Shown piece after piece: positions 5,606 to 7,489 of a DNA stretch of 7,489 nt; the stretch's first letter is position 1; every line of letters begins with the position of its first letter. The notes under the pieces were generated by a model, which was given only the letters and a program-made list of their open reading frames with translations, was not told the origin of the DNA and did no database searches. The stretch is taken from assembly GCA_903889785.1 (NCBI GenBank), contig CAISYT010000041.1, forward strand, positions 1 through 7,489, read 5' to 3'. Source of the stretch: an uncultured Caulobacterales bacterium (GTDB lineage Bacteria > Pseudomonadota > Alphaproteobacteria > Caulobacterales > Caulobacteraceae). A program made the position numbers and the translations under genes.

Positions 5606-7414
5606 TTACAAGCGTATCGCCCCGGCGATGAGCTTTTCATAAGTCGCTTTGGTCAGCTTCACATAACCCTTAGCCAAGCGCTTGTAATAGATTGGCCCGC
5701 GGCCACGCGCTGGCTCGAACCCTTCCGCTACAAGATCCTGCTTACGCACCTTGAAGGTGCCGGTGGTCGAAAGCCGAGGCAGGATGCGCAAGAATACGGG
5801 CTGGGCATAGGGCGGCAGGTTGGCCTCGACCGCAGCCGCCAGCGTCGCGATATCGAAACGGGGGTCCACCACAAGAGCCGCCATCCCGGCCCGACCCTCA
5901 TGCTGCCCGGCCTTGACCCCGTAGACGGTGGCTTCGAGCACACCGGCAACCTGGAGCAGGCAGGCAGACACCTCGCTGGTTGCGACGTTCTCGCCTTTCC
6001 AGCGGAAGGTGTCGCCTACACGGTCGATAAAGTAGAGCCAGCCGTCACTGTCCATCCGCATCAGGTCGCCCGTTCGGAACCAGGCATCACCCTTTTCGAA
6101 CACGTCATGCGCGATCTTGCGTTCGCTAGCGGCCTTGTCAGCATAACCGGTGTAGCTGGACCGGGCGTCAACGCCGATGCGGCCAATACATTCGCCGATC
6201 TGCCCAGGCTGCGCTTCTAGGCAACGCCCGGTGGTGCCGCGTAAGGGAGACTGTGTCTCCTCGTCGAACACGGCTAGACGGAAGTTCAAGCGTTTACGCA
6301 TATAGTTTGGCAGGCGGCCGCATGCGCCCAGCGGGCCGCCAAAGTTGAACATCGACACATTACCTTCGGTGGCGCCGTAGAACTCCAGCACCTCGGGAAT
6401 CCCAAAGCGGTCAACGAACTGTCGCCAGACATCGGCGGCAAGGCCGTTGCCAAACGCCAGCCGCAGCCGGTGGCCTCGCTCGTTTTCCTGTGGCGGCTGG
6501 TTGACCAGGTAGCGGCCCAATTCGCCAATATAGACAAACATCGTGCAGCGCTCGTCGACGACGTCATCCCAAAAATGGCTGGCGGAGAACTTGCGTTTGA
6601 GGACTACGCTGGCCCCATTGAGCAGAGCCGCTCCCATAGCGCAGAGCCCGCCTGTGGCATGGTATAACGGCAGCACATTATAGAGCCGATCATTGGCCCG
6701 TGCGTCAGTCGCCCCCGCGAAGCCACGCATGTAGAGTTGCACCCGCATATGGGTGACTTTCGCCGCCTTCGGCAGGCCCGTGGTGCCACTTGTGAAGATG
6801 AGCAGGGCGATATCCTGCGCCCGCAGCTGGCCACGACTGCCCACGCGGTCGGGTCGTAGGGTCGAGCAGCTCTTCAGCGCATTGGCCAAGTCGCGCTGCC
6901 CAGCGCCAGGCGCCGAATGGGTCCAGACATGGATGTGCCGGGTCAGGTCAGCGCCCACGGCGATCAGGGCGTCAGCCGTGTCGCCGTCGACCAGGCAATG
7001 CAAGGCGTTGCTGATATTGAGACAGTGGGCCAAGCCCGTGCCGGTTAGCTGGTTGTTGATCAGGGCGCAGATCACCCCGATCTTGGTCAAACCGTACCAC
7101 ACGGCCATGTATTCCAGCCGGTTGGGCATGAACAGGGCCACGGTCTGCCCCCGCGTCAGGCCCTGCGCCTTAGCCCAGTGGGCGTAGCGATTGGCCAGGG
7201 CGTCCAGCTCGCCGAAGGTAATGGTCTTACCTTCGAAGGAAATCGCCGGCCGGTCACGGAACTTATCGACCGCGGCCTCTAGATCGTCGCAAGCCAGGTT
7301 CGAACTGTCGGCGCGGATTGAATCGATACGCTTCAGCGTGCGGCGGATTCCACTGAGGAAACGCCACTCACGTTTAATCCGAGCCTTAAGATTTAACGGT
7401 GCATCCACCCCCAT
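5606..7414 (-). CDS. Long-/very-long-chain acyl-CoA synthetase (FATP/FadD6-type)
   Basis: This 602-residue AMP-forming ligase activates a fatty acid (or similar carboxylate) with ATP and CoA through an acyl-adenylate. ANL-superfamily motifs appear in order: the P-loop FTSGTTGLPKAAKVTH (207-222), then LPLYHATGGL (248-257), EFYGATEGNV (344-353), WFRTGDLMRMDSDGWLYFID (445-464) and RVGDTFRWKGENVATSEV (465-482). The C-terminal STTGTFKVRKQDL (549-561) carries the likely catalytic Lys555. The TEGN and FRWKGENV wording and the length (about 600) point to the FATP/ACSVL group rather than classic FadD. The N-terminal 50 residues are basic and could associate with membrane. The start has no good Shine-Dalgarno; GTG two codons later is an alternative. 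The gene leads an apparent two-gene unit with the lipoprotein. Chain-length preference cannot be read from the sequence. Confidence 0.95.
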   Translation of the reverse strand: MGVDAPLNLKARIKREWRFLSGIRRTLKRIDSIRADSSNLACDDLEAAVDKFRDRPAISFEGKTITFGELDALANRYAHWAKAQGLTRGQTVALFMPNRLEYMAVWYGLTKIGVICALINNQLTGTGLAHCLNISNALHCLVDGDTADALIAVGADLTRHIHVWTHSAPGAGQRDLANALKSCSTLRPDRVGSRGQLRAQDIALLIFTSGTTGLPKAAKVTHMRVQLYMRGFAGATDARANDRLYNVLPLYHATGGLCAMGAALLNGASVVLKRKFSASHFWDDVVDERCTMFVYIGELGRYLVNQPPQENERGHRLRLAFGNGLAADVWRQFVDRFGIPEVLEFYGATEGNVSMFNFGGPLGACGRLPNYMRKRLNFRLAVFDEETQSPLRGTTGRCLEAQPGQIGECIGRIGVDARSSYTGYADKAASERKIAHDVFEKGDAWFRTGDLMRMDSDGWLYFIDRVGDTFRWKGENVATSEVSACLLQVAGVLEATVYGVKAGQHEGRAGMAALVVDPRFDIATLAAAVEANLPPYAQPVFLRILPRLSTTGTFKVRKQDLVAEGFEPARGRGPIYYKRLAKGYVKLTKATYEKLIAGAIRL

Positions 7415-7415
7415 A

Positions 7416-7443
7416 GCTTTAGGGCGAGGCCGCGATCGGTCAA
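7416..7443 (-). promoter_or_regulatory. Possible promoter directly abutting the acyl-CoA synthetase start
   Basis: On the minus strand TTGACC (7443-7438) is followed after 16 bp by TAAAGC (7421-7416), one base before the ATG. TTGACC is a good -35; TAAAGC is a modest -10. Transcription from it would begin within the first codons, implying a leaderless message or a downstream GTG start, which would fit the absence of a ribosome site. The promoter may also lie further upstream. Confidence 0.3.
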
Positions 7444-7489
7444 GCCGTCCCTAGGCTTGCGCCTGACGCATGGTGAAACCCACCTTGGA

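Noticed and set aside
5345..6220. 291-residue plus-strand ORF
   Set aside because: It is antisense to the lipoprotein and acyl-CoA synthetase genes, both of which have strong signals in their own frames.
7451..7489. Possible C-terminal end of a minus-strand gene (SKVGFTMRQAQA, stop TAG at 7453-7451), or a plus-strand start at ATG 7470
   Set aside because: Only 6 to 12 codons are visible at the window edge, with no recognisable motif, so neither can be supported.

Overview
The window is GC-rich bacterial chromosome. Protein style (Ala/Arg/Gly-rich, many cleavable signal peptides) and the mix of genes suggest an alphaproteobacterium, perhaps of the Caulobacterales; this is an inference, because no rRNA or diagnostic marker is present. 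I read seven protein-coding genes, one tRNA, one clear pseudogene remnant and one tRNA-linked direct repeat. I see no CRISPR array, no intact transposase or integrase, and no defence cassette.

Left part (1-1485): a periplasmic molybdate-binding protein gene (modA-like) runs leftward off the window edge. It is divergent from a small alpha/beta hydrolase, with 79 bp between the two starts. Bases 1486-1998 hold no intact gene. They contain the remnant of a CzcA/CusA-type heavy-metal RND efflux pump, interrupted by an in-frame TAG where the family has a tyrosine, with a lipoprotein-like signal stub just before it.

Middle part (1999-4211): a zinc-ribbon SAM-dependent methyltransferase on the minus strand is divergent from a plus-strand gene whose product looks like TonB at its N-terminus (membrane anchor plus Pro/Lys-rich linker) but not at its C-terminus. 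Next comes a CAU-anticodon tRNA on the minus strand, best read as tRNA-Ile2. Its last 16 nt plus 6 flanking bases are repeated exactly 182 bp away, on the side where a tRNA-integrating element would sit. The 160 bp between the copies are AT-rich (about 42% GC by hand count) and carry three copies of a CTAAMCTT-type motif. I read this as an attachment-site scar or a vestigial integrated element; it is the most unusual structure in the window.

Right part (4212-7489): an exported SIMPL-domain (DUF541) protein on the plus strand converges, with only 3 bp between stop codons, on a minus-strand pair. That pair is a very-long-chain/FATP-type acyl-CoA synthetase followed by a small Cys-rich lipoprotein. 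The lipoprotein's Shine-Dalgarno overlaps the synthetase stop codon, so the two are very likely co-transcribed and translationally coupled.

Apart from that pair, the genes do not form an obvious pathway. Molybdate uptake, a hydrolase, a methyltransferase, an envelope protein and fatty-acid activation look like ordinary chromosomal neighbours, with one recombination-prone spot at the tRNA.
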